A stretch of DNA of 35,112 nt from Solobacterium sp. GTDB lineage: Bacteria > Bacillota_I > Bacilli_A > Erysipelotrichales > Erysipelotrichaceae. Position 1 is the first letter of the stretch. The number at the start of each line of letters is the position of its first letter. The stretch is from contig JAFWFE010000060.1 in the NCBI GenBank assembly GCA_017512555.1, forward strand, positions 1 through 35,112. Direction: 5' to 3'. Position numbers and translations under genes: made by a program. The notes beneath the pieces are model-generated. The model was not told where the DNA came from, made no database searches, and was given only the letters and a program-made list of their open reading frames with translations. This document shows, one piece after another, positions 7,017 to 15,224 of this stretch.

Positions 7017-8615
7017 TCAGTCTTCTTTCTTCGGTGTGAATTTTGCGGGACCGAAGAGGGATACAACAAAGTTATTATTCTGGAGTTTCTCGTAGAAGTA
7101 ATGGTACTTCTCCTGCTGTGCTTCCGGCATCATATCCGAATGATTGTTCAGGTTGATGATATCGAACTTGTCTTCGTATTTCTTCCAGTAAGGACGGTTT
7201 TCTCCTTTGGGATCACCGGTTGCCGCAAAGTTATACCAGTAGCCCTGGATGAGCTCCATGAAGTCATAGTCCGCGCCTACCCAGTGATACGGGAAGAATG
7301 GATTACGTTCACCGTGATCCACTCTGCCGAAGACATACGGCATTTCCGCGCAGTGCGGAGAACCATCGTTATGACCTCTTTCGGTTTCATTCTCCTTGGA
7401 CATCAGCCAGATATAGGCATTCTTTCCGTTCGCGTGGCAGAGTTCACCAAGCTTGGCGCTTCCCAGCAGCATGATATCACTGGCAATCGTGGATACCTGT
7501 TTCGCTGCCTCAATACCGTTTTCTGCCGGATACCAGCGTTTCATGTTTTCCACGTTGTCCGGGAAGGCTTCTTCCAGATATTCATGGAATTTCTCCACGG
7601 AGTATTCACTGGCTCTGACTGCCGGGAATTCCTGCGCGCAGGAACCCATCAGTACATCAAAGTCGTTGAATTCACCGTTATCCATGATTTCAGAATAAGG
7701 TTTCGGCAGGAACTCTCCGTCAATACAGAAGGAGAAACCAAAGCCCATCGGACCGATTCCCTTGGATTTCTGGAACGCTTCATACTGGTCAAAGAGTTCC
7801 CATGCGTCTTTGCGGCGCAGTTCCTCAAGAGATTTACATCCGATGAAGTTCATATATTCCACACCGAGGTCTTCCATTCTCTTGCGCGGTCCCGGCTGCA
7901 TGAATCCCCAGTAGATCGGTCCGCTTTCGATGGATACTCTCTGAATCACACCTTTCATCAAAGGAGAAGCGTGCAGGGCACCTGTACCGGCTGCGCCTCC
8001 GGACTGTCCGGCAACGGTAATACGATCCGGATCACCGCCGAATTTTGCAATGTTCTCCTTGACCCACAGACATGCCTTACGCATATCGTAGAGCGCGTAA
8101 TTCCCGCTTGTGCCGCCTGCTTCCGCAGTCAGTTCAGGATGGGCGAAGAAGCCGAAGAATCCCAGACGATAGTTGATCGTCACGACTACGATATCCTTGC
8201 GCTTAGCGAAGCCGATACCATCGCATACAACCTCGCATCCGCTTCCCGCAACCATACCTCCGCCGTGGATCCAGATAAATACAGGGAGCTTATCTTCCGG
8301 TGTTTTAGCCGGTGTCCAGACATTCAGATAAAGACAATCTTCTTCATACTGGGAAGGCGCCAGGAACTGCGGTACACCGTGTACATTGGCAGGCATATCC
8401 GCCATCTCCATTACGTGCTGGATCGCCGCGGCACTGTACTGTGTTGCCTTACGCACACCTCTCCAGCGTTCCGGGTCCTGCGGATGACGGAAACGTAATG
8501 CGCCTACCGGAGGTGCCGCATAGGGGATACCCTTAAAAATCTTTACACCTTCTTCAGTATAGCCCTGAAGCCAGCCTTGTTTGACCTGTACTTTTGCCTG
8601 TTCGAAATCTGTCAT
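7017..8615 (-). CDS. Type-B carboxylesterase (para-nitrobenzyl esterase-like)
   Basis: This 532-residue protein belongs to the carboxylesterase type B / cholinesterase-like alpha/beta hydrolases. It has the family signature EDCLYLNVW (92-100), oxyanion loop HGGG (117-120), and nucleophile GQSGG with S205. The probable triad partners are E329 (GSCAQEF) and H421 (SPHCAEMPYVFG). It is full length for the bacterial family and shows no secretion signal, so it likely acts in the cytoplasm on small imported esters. GGAGGA at 8623-8628 supports the start. The upstream EstA-like gene ends 14 bases before, and the DUF3237 gene starts one base after its stop, so the three form one unit. Confidence 0.9.
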   Translation of the reverse strand: MTDFEQAKVQVKQGWLQGYTEEGVKIFKGIPYAAPPVGALRFRHPQDPERWRGVRKATQYSAAAIQHVMEMADMPANVHGVPQFLAPSQYEEDCLYLNVWTPAKTPEDKLPVFIWIHGGGMVAGSGCEVVCDGIGFAKRKDIVVVTINYRLGFFGFFAHPELTAEAGGTSGNYALYDMRKACLWVKENIAKFGGDPDRITVAGQSGGAAGTGALHASPLMKGVIQRVSIESGPIYWGFMQPGPRKRMEDLGVEYMNFIGCKSLEELRRKDAWELFDQYEAFQKSKGIGPMGFGFSFCIDGEFLPKPYSEIMDNGEFNDFDVLMGSCAQEFPAVRASEYSVEKFHEYLEEAFPDNVENMKRWYPAENGIEAAKQVSTIASDIMLLGSAKLGELCHANGKNAYIWLMSKENETERGHNDGSPHCAEMPYVFGRVDHGERNPFFPYHWVGADYDFMELIQGYWYNFAATGDPKGENRPYWKKYEDKFDIINLNNHSDMMPEAQQEKYHYFYEKLQNNNFVVSLFGPAKFTPKKED

Positions 8616-8629
8616 AATCTATTCCTCCA

Positions 8630-9430
8630 TTATTGATTCAATAAGTATTCAATACCTTCGTACGCATGCGGTGTCCAGAAGTTCCAGTCATGAATGCCGG
8701 GACCTTCGGAATAGGTAAATACCGCTTTCTGTTTTTTCAGGAAATCTCTCATCCGGTGATTGACGTCAAGCAGGAAATCCTCACTTCCGCAGGCCATGTA
8801 TATTGGCGGATTCTGGATTCCCTTACGCTTGTTCCGGCGGAAGAGCACTTCCGGGTTGTGATCGCTCTTTTCTGCTTTGGACAGGTCGCCGAACGTATCC
8901 ACGTAGTATTCGTAGTTCGCCATGACCGGATCCGTCATTTTCGGTTTCATATCTTTCAGCTGATAGATGATCAAAGCGGAAGACAAAGCCATGATCCCTC
9001 CGAATGTTTCCGGGAACAAGAGACCTGTATGCAGGGCTCCGAAACCACCCATGGATAACCCTCCGATCAGAGTATCTTCCTTTGTCATTGCCAGATGGAA
9101 TGTGTCCTGCAGATACTTGATCAGATCTCTGCCGATAAACTGGGCATAATGATGACCGGTCGCTTTCTTATCCACATAAAAGCCGTTCGTCCCGCTGGGC
9201 ATGACTACCGCAAGATTGTATTTCATCGCAAAATCCGCGGCGGCTGAATTATACAGCCAGTCTGTGGCATCACCGCTGTACCCGTGAAGAAGAATGAGCG
9301 TCTTCACCGGGCGTTCATAGTAAGGATTACCCTTGAGAAAGAAGGGAATCTCCTTATCCGGTAGATGAAGATAAAACTCTCCGTTGCCAGCCAGAGCTTC
9401 GGAACGGAAACGTACATGAAGTACAGACAT
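8630..9430 (-). CDS. EstA / tributyrin esterase-like, esterase D superfamily
   Basis: The 266-residue protein matches the esterase D / tributyrin esterase group, related to S-formylglutathione hydrolase and CE1 feruloyl esterases. The oxyanion strand is LILLHGYSGD (45-54), the nucleophile elbow is GLSMGG with S126, the acid is probably D218 (GSEDFLLD) and the His is H247 (GIHDW). Family members cleave short-chain acyl esters and some act on acetyl or feruloyl groups of oligosaccharides. It has no signal peptide. It is the first gene of the leftward arm, with GGAGAG about 8 bases before the ATG and a good sigma-A-like promoter upstream. The exact ester it attacks is unknown. Confidence 0.85.
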   Translation of the reverse strand: MSVLHVRFRSEALAGNGEFYLHLPDKEIPFFLKGNPYYERPVKTLILLHGYSGDATDWLYNSAAADFAMKYNLAVVMPSGTNGFYVDKKATGHHYAQFIGRDLIKYLQDTFHLAMTKEDTLIGGLSMGGFGALHTGLLFPETFGGIMALSSALIIYQLKDMKPKMTDPVMANYEYYVDTFGDLSKAEKSDHNPEVLFRRNKRKGIQNPPIYMACGSEDFLLDVNHRMRDFLKKQKAVFTYSEGPGIHDWNFWTPHAYEGIEYLLNQ

Positions 9431-9460
9431 GATAAAACTCTCCTTTATTTACTACAATTT

Positions 9461-9489
9461 TAGATAAAGAAATCATCCGGGAATATCAA
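9461..9489 (-). promoter_or_regulatory. Sigma-A-like promoter for the leftward esterase operon
   Basis: On the minus strand TTGATA (9489-9484) is spaced 17 bases from TATCTA (9466-9461), about 30 bases before the ATG of the EstA-like gene. Both hexamers fit the housekeeping consensus well. Confidence 0.6.
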
Positions 9490-9530
9490 AAAAGTGTCAT
9501 CCATTTTTGACTTTAATGATTTCTGCCCTT

Positions 9531-9560
9531 TGTGAATAACGTGTGAATTTAATTTTGAAA
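9531..9560 (+). promoter_or_regulatory. Direct repeats in the divergent control region (candidate regulator site)
   Basis: TGTGAAT occurs at 9531-9537 and again at 9542-9548, exactly 11 bases apart. A weaker TTTGAAA follows at 9554-9560. Same-face repeats at helical spacing are what AraC-type regulators such as the YesN-like protein here tend to bind. The site lies between the two divergent operons. The assignment is inference. Confidence 0.35.
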
Positions 9561-9575
9561 TCGCAGTGATTTTTT

Positions 9576-9603
9576 TTGAAAGAAATCAACAAGGGGATAT
9601 GTT
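9576..9603 (+). promoter_or_regulatory. Possible promoter for the solute-binding protein operon
   Basis: TTGAAA (9576-9581) is followed after 16 bases by TATGTT (9598-9603), about 30 bases before the AGGGAGG ribosome binding site of the binding-protein gene. The -10 match is imperfect. Confidence 0.35.
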
Positions 9604-9635
9604 TAAATGTGTTTAACTAACAAGGGAGGCTCCTA

Positions 9636-11126
9636 ATGAAAAAGTTTAATGCCATACTGTTGTCTCTTCTTCTGGCAGTTTCCATGGTAGGCTGCGGAAG
9701 CAAACCGAAAGAAGAAGCCAACGAACCATCTGTTATCACACTGGATATGTCTACGCTCTTCATCGTACCGTCTCTGGAGGCTACGCAGAAGGTCGAAGAT
9801 GTTATCAACGACTACCTCAAGAATACTCTGCATGAAGAAGGTTACAAGATCCATCTGGTAATTACAGCGATCGGTGACTACTTCCAGAAGATTCCGATGG
9901 AACTGGCCAGCGGCGGTGATGAATCCCCTGACCTCGTACAGGTCTTCTCCATGGCGGACTGGGTGAACCAGGGCTACATCATTCCTCTGGATGATTATCT
10001 CGACAATGAACTGAAACCGACAGTAGATCTGATCGGAAATATCATCGGTTCCGGCAAGATGTCCGGTCATACCTATATGATTCCTCGTTACTTCGGTACC
10101 GTTCTTGACTGGAAATTCATCTATAACAAGGAACTGGTAGATGCGTCTGGTGTTGATGTAACCAAGGCTAAGGATATTGATTCCTTAGGTGATGTTCTTG
10201 CGGAACTCAAGGAAGTTTATCCGAATGAACACTTCCTGGTATACTGCGATCAGTTCAACCGTCTGTATAACCTGAAGACACATACTTCCCAGGTAGGAAC
10301 ATATGCGGCAACTGTCGGTACCGACACCAAGTTATATAACTACTATGAAACTGATGCGTTCAAGAATGCGATTTATAAAGCATACGAATTCCGTCAGAAG
10401 GGTTATGCGGATCCGGAAGGTTCTGCCAATACTCTGAGCCATGACGCAGTTGTCATGGGTGGTTCCTCCAAGGGTGTCATCATGGGTCACTCTGCGGATA
10501 CAGAAGGTATTGCCAGCATGTTCACAAGAACCAATACTTATGGTGCTACATTCGGTGCTGTAAACATCGGTATTGATGACCTCGCTACAGATACATTAGG
10601 TATCGGTATCTCTCATTCCTGCAAGGATCCGGCTGCGGCTGCACGTTTCATCAACCTGCTCTATACGGATGAATTCGTATGGGATACATTGATCTATGGT
10701 GCGGAAGGTCAGGACTATGTCTGGAACGCAGATCATACAAAGGTTAAGTATCCGGAAGGACTGGACTTCAACTCTGTACCGTATAACTGCATTTACTCCT
10801 GCGGTATGATCGGTAACGGTTTCCAGGGTCTGGAATATGAAACCGATGACGAAAGCGGATCTGACCGTGTCTACGGTAAGAAGTTGATGGAAAATGCATG
10901 GTGCCCGCCTCTGTACGGCTTTACACCGACAACTGTAAATGTCATGAACGAAATTACAGCGGTCTCCAACGTTGTAGAACAGTACTCTGACGTACTGATG
11001 TACGGTGACGTTGATCCGGAAGCCAAGTATCCTGAATTCCTCCAGGCACTGAAGGATGCCGGTATAGACAAGATCGTACAGGACTTCCAGGCACAGGCCG
11101 ATGAGTGGTACAAAGCAAACAGCTAG
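9636..11126 (+). CDS. Sugar ABC transporter solute-binding lipoprotein, LplA-like
   Basis: The 496-residue protein starts with a lipoprotein signal peptide: KK, a hydrophobic run, then the lipobox MVGC with Cys20 as the lipidated residue. The body is a family 1-type extracellular solute-binding protein. Its C-terminal region (GFTPTTVNVMNEITAV, then VDPEAKYPEFLQALKDAGIDK) resembles the DUF3502 tail of LplA-type binding proteins. It captures the substrate outside the membrane and passes it to the two permeases encoded at 15225-17111. Its codon choice looks more biased to GGT and GAA than its neighbours, as for a highly expressed gene. GGGAGG precedes the ATG. A strong hairpin after the stop separates it from the histidine kinase. 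The ligand is not predictable. Confidence 0.9.
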   Translation: MKKFNAILLSLLLAVSMVGCGSKPKEEANEPSVITLDMSTLFIVPSLEATQKVEDVINDYLKNTLHEEGYKIHLVITAIGDYFQKIPMELASGGDESPDLVQVFSMADWVNQGYIIPLDDYLDNELKPTVDLIGNIIGSGKMSGHTYMIPRYFGTVLDWKFIYNKELVDASGVDVTKAKDIDSLGDVLAELKEVYPNEHFLVYCDQFNRLYNLKTHTSQVGTYAATVGTDTKLYNYYETDAFKNAIYKAYEFRQKGYADPEGSANTLSHDAVVMGGSSKGVIMGHSADTEGIASMFTRTNTYGATFGAVNIGIDDLATDTLGIGISHSCKDPAAAARFINLLYTDEFVWDTLIYGAEGQDYVWNADHTKVKYPEGLDFNSVPYNCIYSCGMIGNGFQGLEYETDDESGSDRVYGKKLMENAWCPPLYGFTPTTVNVMNEITAVSNVVEQYSDVLMYGDVDPEAKYPEFLQALKDAGIDKIVQDFQAQADEWYKANS

Positions 11127-11146
11127 GCTTTAAATAAACAATTCAA

Positions 11147-11184
11147 TCAAAGAAGACGGATAATGACTTATCCGTTTTCTTTGA
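11147..11184 (+). terminator. Strong hairpin after the binding-protein gene (terminator/attenuator)
   Basis: A 17-base stem (11147-11163 with 11168-11184, one G-T wobble) closes on TGAC. The right arm carries TTTTCTTT, so a shorter GC-richer inner stem with a T tract forms a typical terminator. It probably keeps the kinase, regulator and permeases at lower levels than the binding protein. Confidence 0.85.
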
Positions 11185-11198
11185 GACAGAATACCGGG

Positions 11199-11204
11199 TA
11201 TAAT
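11199..11204 (+). promoter_or_regulatory. TATAAT box just before the histidine kinase start
   Basis: A perfect TATAAT sits 10 bases before the ATG at 11215, with no convincing -35 at 17 bases. No Shine-Dalgarno sequence is visible between. If used, it would give an mRNA with almost no leader. Confidence 0.3.
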
Positions 11205-11214
11205 TAGAATTAAC

Positions 11215-12921
11215 ATGAAACAATCACTGATCAGGAAGGCAATTATTCTTACTGTAAGTATCCTCATTACTTCGATCCTGTTTTTTGTTGTGACTACTCT
11301 GACCTATAATTCGTTTTATGTGCAGACGATCCTCAATGCCAATGAGAATCTTTCAGCCCGCTGGACTTCCGATATAGACCGGCGCCTGGACAATATCTAC
11401 GAACATCTATATGATCTTGCGGCTACCCTGTACCAGAAAACAGAAGTGCGTCCCGGTTCGCCGGAGATGGATTATACGATTAAGATCGAACTGCAGGATG
11501 CGATGAACCACAAGGTGCTCGCGTCACAGGATACGACAGTGTTATTTCTGCTGGATACCGAGAGTGATCTGTATCTGTATTATCATAACAGCGCACTTGT
11601 ACAGTCCGTGAACTACAACCTCAAGTTGTTTATGAAACAGCACTGTCTTGAACATCATTCTTCACTGAACAACAAGACCTGGGATGTCCTGGAGATCCTG
11701 GAGCACGGGTACTACTATAAAGCCCTATCCATGGGTAAATACATTGTCGGAGCGGTCAGTGACTGCCGTAATTATTCTATGGATCCCACCTGGATCGATG
11801 ATGATGAACAGATATCACTGTTTATCCGCAATGATTCTTCCACGATACTGTGCCAGGGAGACCCCGGACAGAAAGATTATGCGGATGCGGTTGCTGAAGG
11901 CAGCAGTTTTCAAGACGGATATGCGATAACGGCAGACTGGCAGAATTCAGCCAAAGCGTCAGCGATTCTGATTTCCAGGCCGAAGGGAGCGGGAATGCCG
12001 CTGCGGATCGCATCGATCTTCATGATCCTGGACTCCGCCATCTGCGTGATCCTGGTCTTTGTACTGATGTATTACCTGAACCAGAAAGTACGTAAACCTA
12101 TCCGGAAACTCGTGGATGCCAACCAGGAAGTAGCGAAGGGTAACTTTGATTACCAACTCGATCCCGATGAATCCGGAAGCACGGAATTTGAAGAACTGTT
12201 TCACAGCTTCAACGATATGTCAGGCAAGATCGAAAAACTGACGATTGAATCCTATGACCTGAAAATCAAGAGGGAACAGAATCGTCTGAAGATGCTGAGA
12301 GCACAGATGCGTCCCCATACGTTCCTCAACGGAATTACAACGATATCCAACATGACCTATACCTCCAAACCTGAGGAGATAAGAAAGTATATCTCGTCGT
12401 TTGCGTCTTTTACGAGATATATGTTACATAATGCCGGAGACTGGACTACGGTCAAAGATGAACTCAGGCATATCGATAACTACGTGAATATGCAGAAGAT
12501 CCGTTTCCCGAACAGTATAGAGATCACCTATAACTGTTCCCCGGAAGTTCTTGAGGAGAAGATCCCGTATCTGACATTGTTCTCTCTGGTGGAGAATTCC
12601 TTCAAGCATGCGATGACTTTGGTGGATACGATGTATGTGGAAATTACCGGAGAACCATACGAAGAAGAAGGCTTCAAGGGTATCCGTCTTATCGAAGAAG
12701 ACAACGGACCGGGATTCAGTCCGGAAGCACTGGAGAAACTCGCGGATTTGGATGATCTGTACACCAAGGAACATCTTGGTTTAACAAACGTTCACTACAG
12801 TATGAACCTGATCTATCACCGCAATGATTTACTGAGATTGATGAATAAACCTGAGGGCGGAGCCCGTATTGAATTGCTGATCCCGGAAGAGGAGGTTGAA
12901 GATGAAACTGCTGGTATGTGA
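11215..12921 (+). CDS. Sensor histidine kinase, YesM family
   Basis: This 568-residue membrane kinase has two transmembrane segments (about 9-30 and 263-287) around an extracellular sensing domain of about 230 residues. A HAMP domain (about 288-340) and a His_kinase/HATPase core follow. The phosphoacceptor is H368 in QMRPHTFLN, a variant of the usual NPHFLYN box. The N box is LVENSFKHA (N461), the G1 box DNGPGFS (496-502), and LGLTN completes the ATP site. YesM-type kinases sense sugars or binding proteins beside LplABC transporters. It overlaps the response regulator by 20 bases, so the two are coupled. No ribosome binding site is visible before the ATG. It lies after a terminator-like hairpin that follows the binding-protein gene. 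Confidence 0.9.
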   Translation: MKQSLIRKAIILTVSILITSILFFVVTTLTYNSFYVQTILNANENLSARWTSDIDRRLDNIYEHLYDLAATLYQKTEVRPGSPEMDYTIKIELQDAMNHKVLASQDTTVLFLLDTESDLYLYYHNSALVQSVNYNLKLFMKQHCLEHHSSLNNKTWDVLEILEHGYYYKALSMGKYIVGAVSDCRNYSMDPTWIDDDEQISLFIRNDSSTILCQGDPGQKDYADAVAEGSSFQDGYAITADWQNSAKASAILISRPKGAGMPLRIASIFMILDSAICVILVFVLMYYLNQKVRKPIRKLVDANQEVAKGNFDYQLDPDESGSTEFEELFHSFNDMSGKIEKLTIESYDLKIKREQNRLKMLRAQMRPHTFLNGITTISNMTYTSKPEEIRKYISSFASFTRYMLHNAGDWTTVKDELRHIDNYVNMQKIRFPNSIEITYNCSPEVLEEKIPYLTLFSLVENSFKHAMTLVDTMYVEITGEPYEEEGFKGIRLIEEDNGPGFSPEALEKLADLDDLYTKEHLGLTNVHYSMNLIYHRNDLLRLMNKPEGGARIELLIPEEEVEDETAGM

Positions 12922-14479
12922 TGATGATATTTCGACAATCGATGTGATCCAGAGTCAGCTGGACTGCAGAGAACTGGGGATATCCACCATTTTGCGCGCA
13001 TATAACGGCAAGATGGCCATGGAGATCATCGACCGTGAACATCCCGACCTGATTCTCTGCGACATTGATATGCCATTGAGTACCGGAATTGAGGTGCTGA
13101 AATACGTCTATGAGAAAGACAGCGACGTGGAATTTTCTTTTCTGACTTGTTATGAAACGTTTGAATATGCGCAGATTGCGATCCAGTACGGAGTGACCAG
13201 CTATCTGACAAAACCATTTGATCTGGAAGAAGTCAAGGTATGTATACAGAAGATGGTTGCCAACGTGCAGAAGAAGAGACTTTCCGCATCCGCCAAGCCT
13301 CAGAGCCAATATGACTCTCTGATGTCTTCAATCTTCCGTCAGGCCAGTTACGGTATTCTCGGCACCAGCCGGGATATTGTGGAAGCCGGGCTTCGGTCCA
13401 ACGGCATTGAGTTCTCTGCAGATAGTTTGTGGAAGATCGTATTTACCTGTTCGGATATGACCGATGCAATCCGTAAGACCTGGAATAAGGATCTCCTGTT
13501 GTTTACTTTATCCCGCCTTCATGATGAAGCTTTGCTGGATTACGTGGGATCAGCGCATACTGTGGTGAATTCCGATGACCGCTTTGTCTGGTGCTTTTGC
13601 TTTGTCAACGGAGCTCCGGAAGATGATATCCTGAAAGAACGCTGTGAAAAACTAATCAGTTTTGCCAAGCAGCACATCTCTCTGAATCCGGTTGTTTTAA
13701 TCAGTGAACCGTTTCCGTTCTATGAAACCGGGAATATCATCCCTAAGCTATATGAAGAAATACGCCGGATTCGTTACTTCTCCGGTAAGATCTTCTTCCG
13801 CAACCAGAAAATCGAATATGATGAGAACCCCATCCGTCTGAGTGAAAACCAGATCCTGTGGTATCTCAAGAAGAGAGATGAGGCCGGGTACACGGAATAC
13901 ATCCGTGACCGAATCGAAAATCTGAACAATACTGAAGACCTGGACCGTTTCCGCAAGGAACTGGTGAATATCTTTGTGACGCATTTCCGGGATAACGGAA
14001 TGAGTTCCAACATCATCTTCATGGATCCGAAGATCATTCTCCTGGATGAAAAAGCCCTTACCGGGAAGAAAGCACTGATGGAGTACGCGGAAGGATTATT
14101 CCGTATTCAGCAGGCAAAACTCCGTGAAGCCGTGGATTCCGAAGACATCATCGCCAGAGCACGCAAGTATATCGATGAGAATTACCGGGAGAATATTGAC
14201 CGGAATAACGTTGCGGCAGTGACCTTCGTGACACCGAACTATCTGTCAAAACTATTCAAGAACAGTATGAATATGAATCTCCGGGAGTATATCAACCAGC
14301 TTCGTGTGGAAGAAGCCAAGAGATTACTCCTGTCCACATCCATGTCAGTATCGGAGATCGCTTCTTACGTTGGTTACTACAACATTTCCTACTTCTCGAC
14401 AGTTTTCCATAAACTTGTCGGTGTCAGTCCGTTTGACTGGCGGAACAAGAAAGGGGATATCTCTGATGAGGTGGACTGA
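12902..14479 (+). CDS. AraC-type response regulator, YesN family
   Basis: The 525-residue protein has an N-terminal receiver domain with acidic pocket D7-D9, phosphoacceptor D54 (CDIDMP), T82 and K104 (LTKPFD). A middle segment of about 280 residues of YesN-type linker follows. The C-terminal AraC double helix-turn-helix occupies about residues 418-520 (NYLSKLFK, YINQLRVEEAKRLLL, SEIASYVGYYNISYFSTVFHK, GVSPFDWR). It should be phosphorylated by the kinase at 11215-12921 and activate the divergent transport and esterase genes; the target choice is inferred from position. ATG at 12902 is chosen because GGAGG ends 6 bases before it; a TTG two codons upstream is also possible. The 3' end overlaps the next gene by 14 bases. 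Confidence 0.9.
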   Translation: MKLLVCDDDISTIDVIQSQLDCRELGISTILRAYNGKMAMEIIDREHPDLILCDIDMPLSTGIEVLKYVYEKDSDVEFSFLTCYETFEYAQIAIQYGVTSYLTKPFDLEEVKVCIQKMVANVQKKRLSASAKPQSQYDSLMSSIFRQASYGILGTSRDIVEAGLRSNGIEFSADSLWKIVFTCSDMTDAIRKTWNKDLLLFTLSRLHDEALLDYVGSAHTVVNSDDRFVWCFCFVNGAPEDDILKERCEKLISFAKQHISLNPVVLISEPFPFYETGNIIPKLYEEIRRIRYFSGKIFFRNQKIEYDENPIRLSENQILWYLKKRDEAGYTEYIRDRIENLNNTEDLDRFRKELVNIFVTHFRDNGMSSNIIFMDPKIILLDEKALTGKKALMEYAEGLFRIQQAKLREAVDSEDIIARARKYIDENYRENIDRNNVAAVTFVTPNYLSKLFKNSMNMNLREYINQLRVEEAKRLLLSTSMSVSEIASYVGYYNISYFSTVFHKLVGVSPFDWRNKKGDISDEVD

Positions 14480-15137
14480 GCAACTGAAAGCTGACCGTCA
14501 GCGCTGGCATACCCTGCCGGATACCAACAGTAAACTCACGTTTCTCTATGATTATTACAAGATTCCCATCCTGGTGATCCTGATCACGGTGATCCTGATC
14601 GTGACGAGTATTGTGTCCGGGATAGGAAGAAGCCGGGTAAAGTTCCACGCGGTGCTTCTGAACAACGACTGTCTGGTTACCCAATATGATGAATCTGTGT
14701 TCAGTAACCTCATGACACAGGCAGGATATGATATGTCACATAGCCGTGTGGACGTCCGTACAGATCTTTCCCTGGGCAGGGGAGAAACCACGGACGCAGA
14801 TACTCTCCAGGTTCTCAGCGCATTGTTTATGGTCAGTGATGTGGATCTTTACATCGCCGATGAAGAGTATTTCCGGTCTTTTGCGGAACAAGGAGCCTTT
14901 GCGGATCTCTCTTTGTTAACAGACCGCAGTCTGTGGGAGAATACGCCGGAAGATCTGTTCTGGTGTACGCGGGAAGACGGGTCCGAGATCCTCGCCGGCA
15001 TCATCCTCCACCAGGGATCCCCGCTTCATGAAGCAGGATATTACCACAATGATGTTGTGATGGGAGTGGCGGCACAGGCAGACAGGCTGCAGGAAGCGAT
15101 AGACTTTCTTACGGAGATCCTGCGGGAGAGAAAATGA
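14466..15137 (+). CDS. Single-pass membrane protein of unknown function in the YesMN operon
   Basis: This 223-residue protein is not recognised. Residues 1-32 are polar, 33-53 form one strong transmembrane helix, and about 54-223 are predicted outside the cell. The outer part includes DVDLYIADEEYFRSFAEQ and GAFADLSLL. That pattern recalls the region of solute-binding proteins that reports bound substrate, although no complete binding-protein fold is evident. Start ATG 14466 overlaps the end of the regulator gene by 14 bases, with AAAGGGG upstream, so expression is coupled to the kinase and regulator. A role as an accessory sensor or kinase partner is plausible but is only inferred. It also precedes the permease genes by 87 bases. 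Confidence 0.7.
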   Translation: MRWTEQLKADRQRWHTLPDTNSKLTFLYDYYKIPILVILITVILIVTSIVSGIGRSRVKFHAVLLNNDCLVTQYDESVFSNLMTQAGYDMSHSRVDVRTDLSLGRGETTDADTLQVLSALFMVSDVDLYIADEEYFRSFAEQGAFADLSLLTDRSLWENTPEDLFWCTREDGSEILAGIILHQGSPLHEAGYYHNDVVMGVAAQADRLQEAIDFLTEILRERK

Positions 15138-15224
15138 CAAATGCAGTGTACTTTTTTTAATGAATGAGACCTGCTTGTTTTGTACCATGAAATTATGGAT
15201 TAATCTACAGGTAAGGAGTGTACT

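Noticed and set aside
6930..8498. Open frame of 522 codons on the plus strand opposite the DUF3237 and carboxylesterase genes
   Set aside because: It is antisense to genes with clear catalytic motifs and codon use on the minus strand. Its translation shows no recognisable domain and is rich in His, Arg and Cys as expected for a shadow frame.
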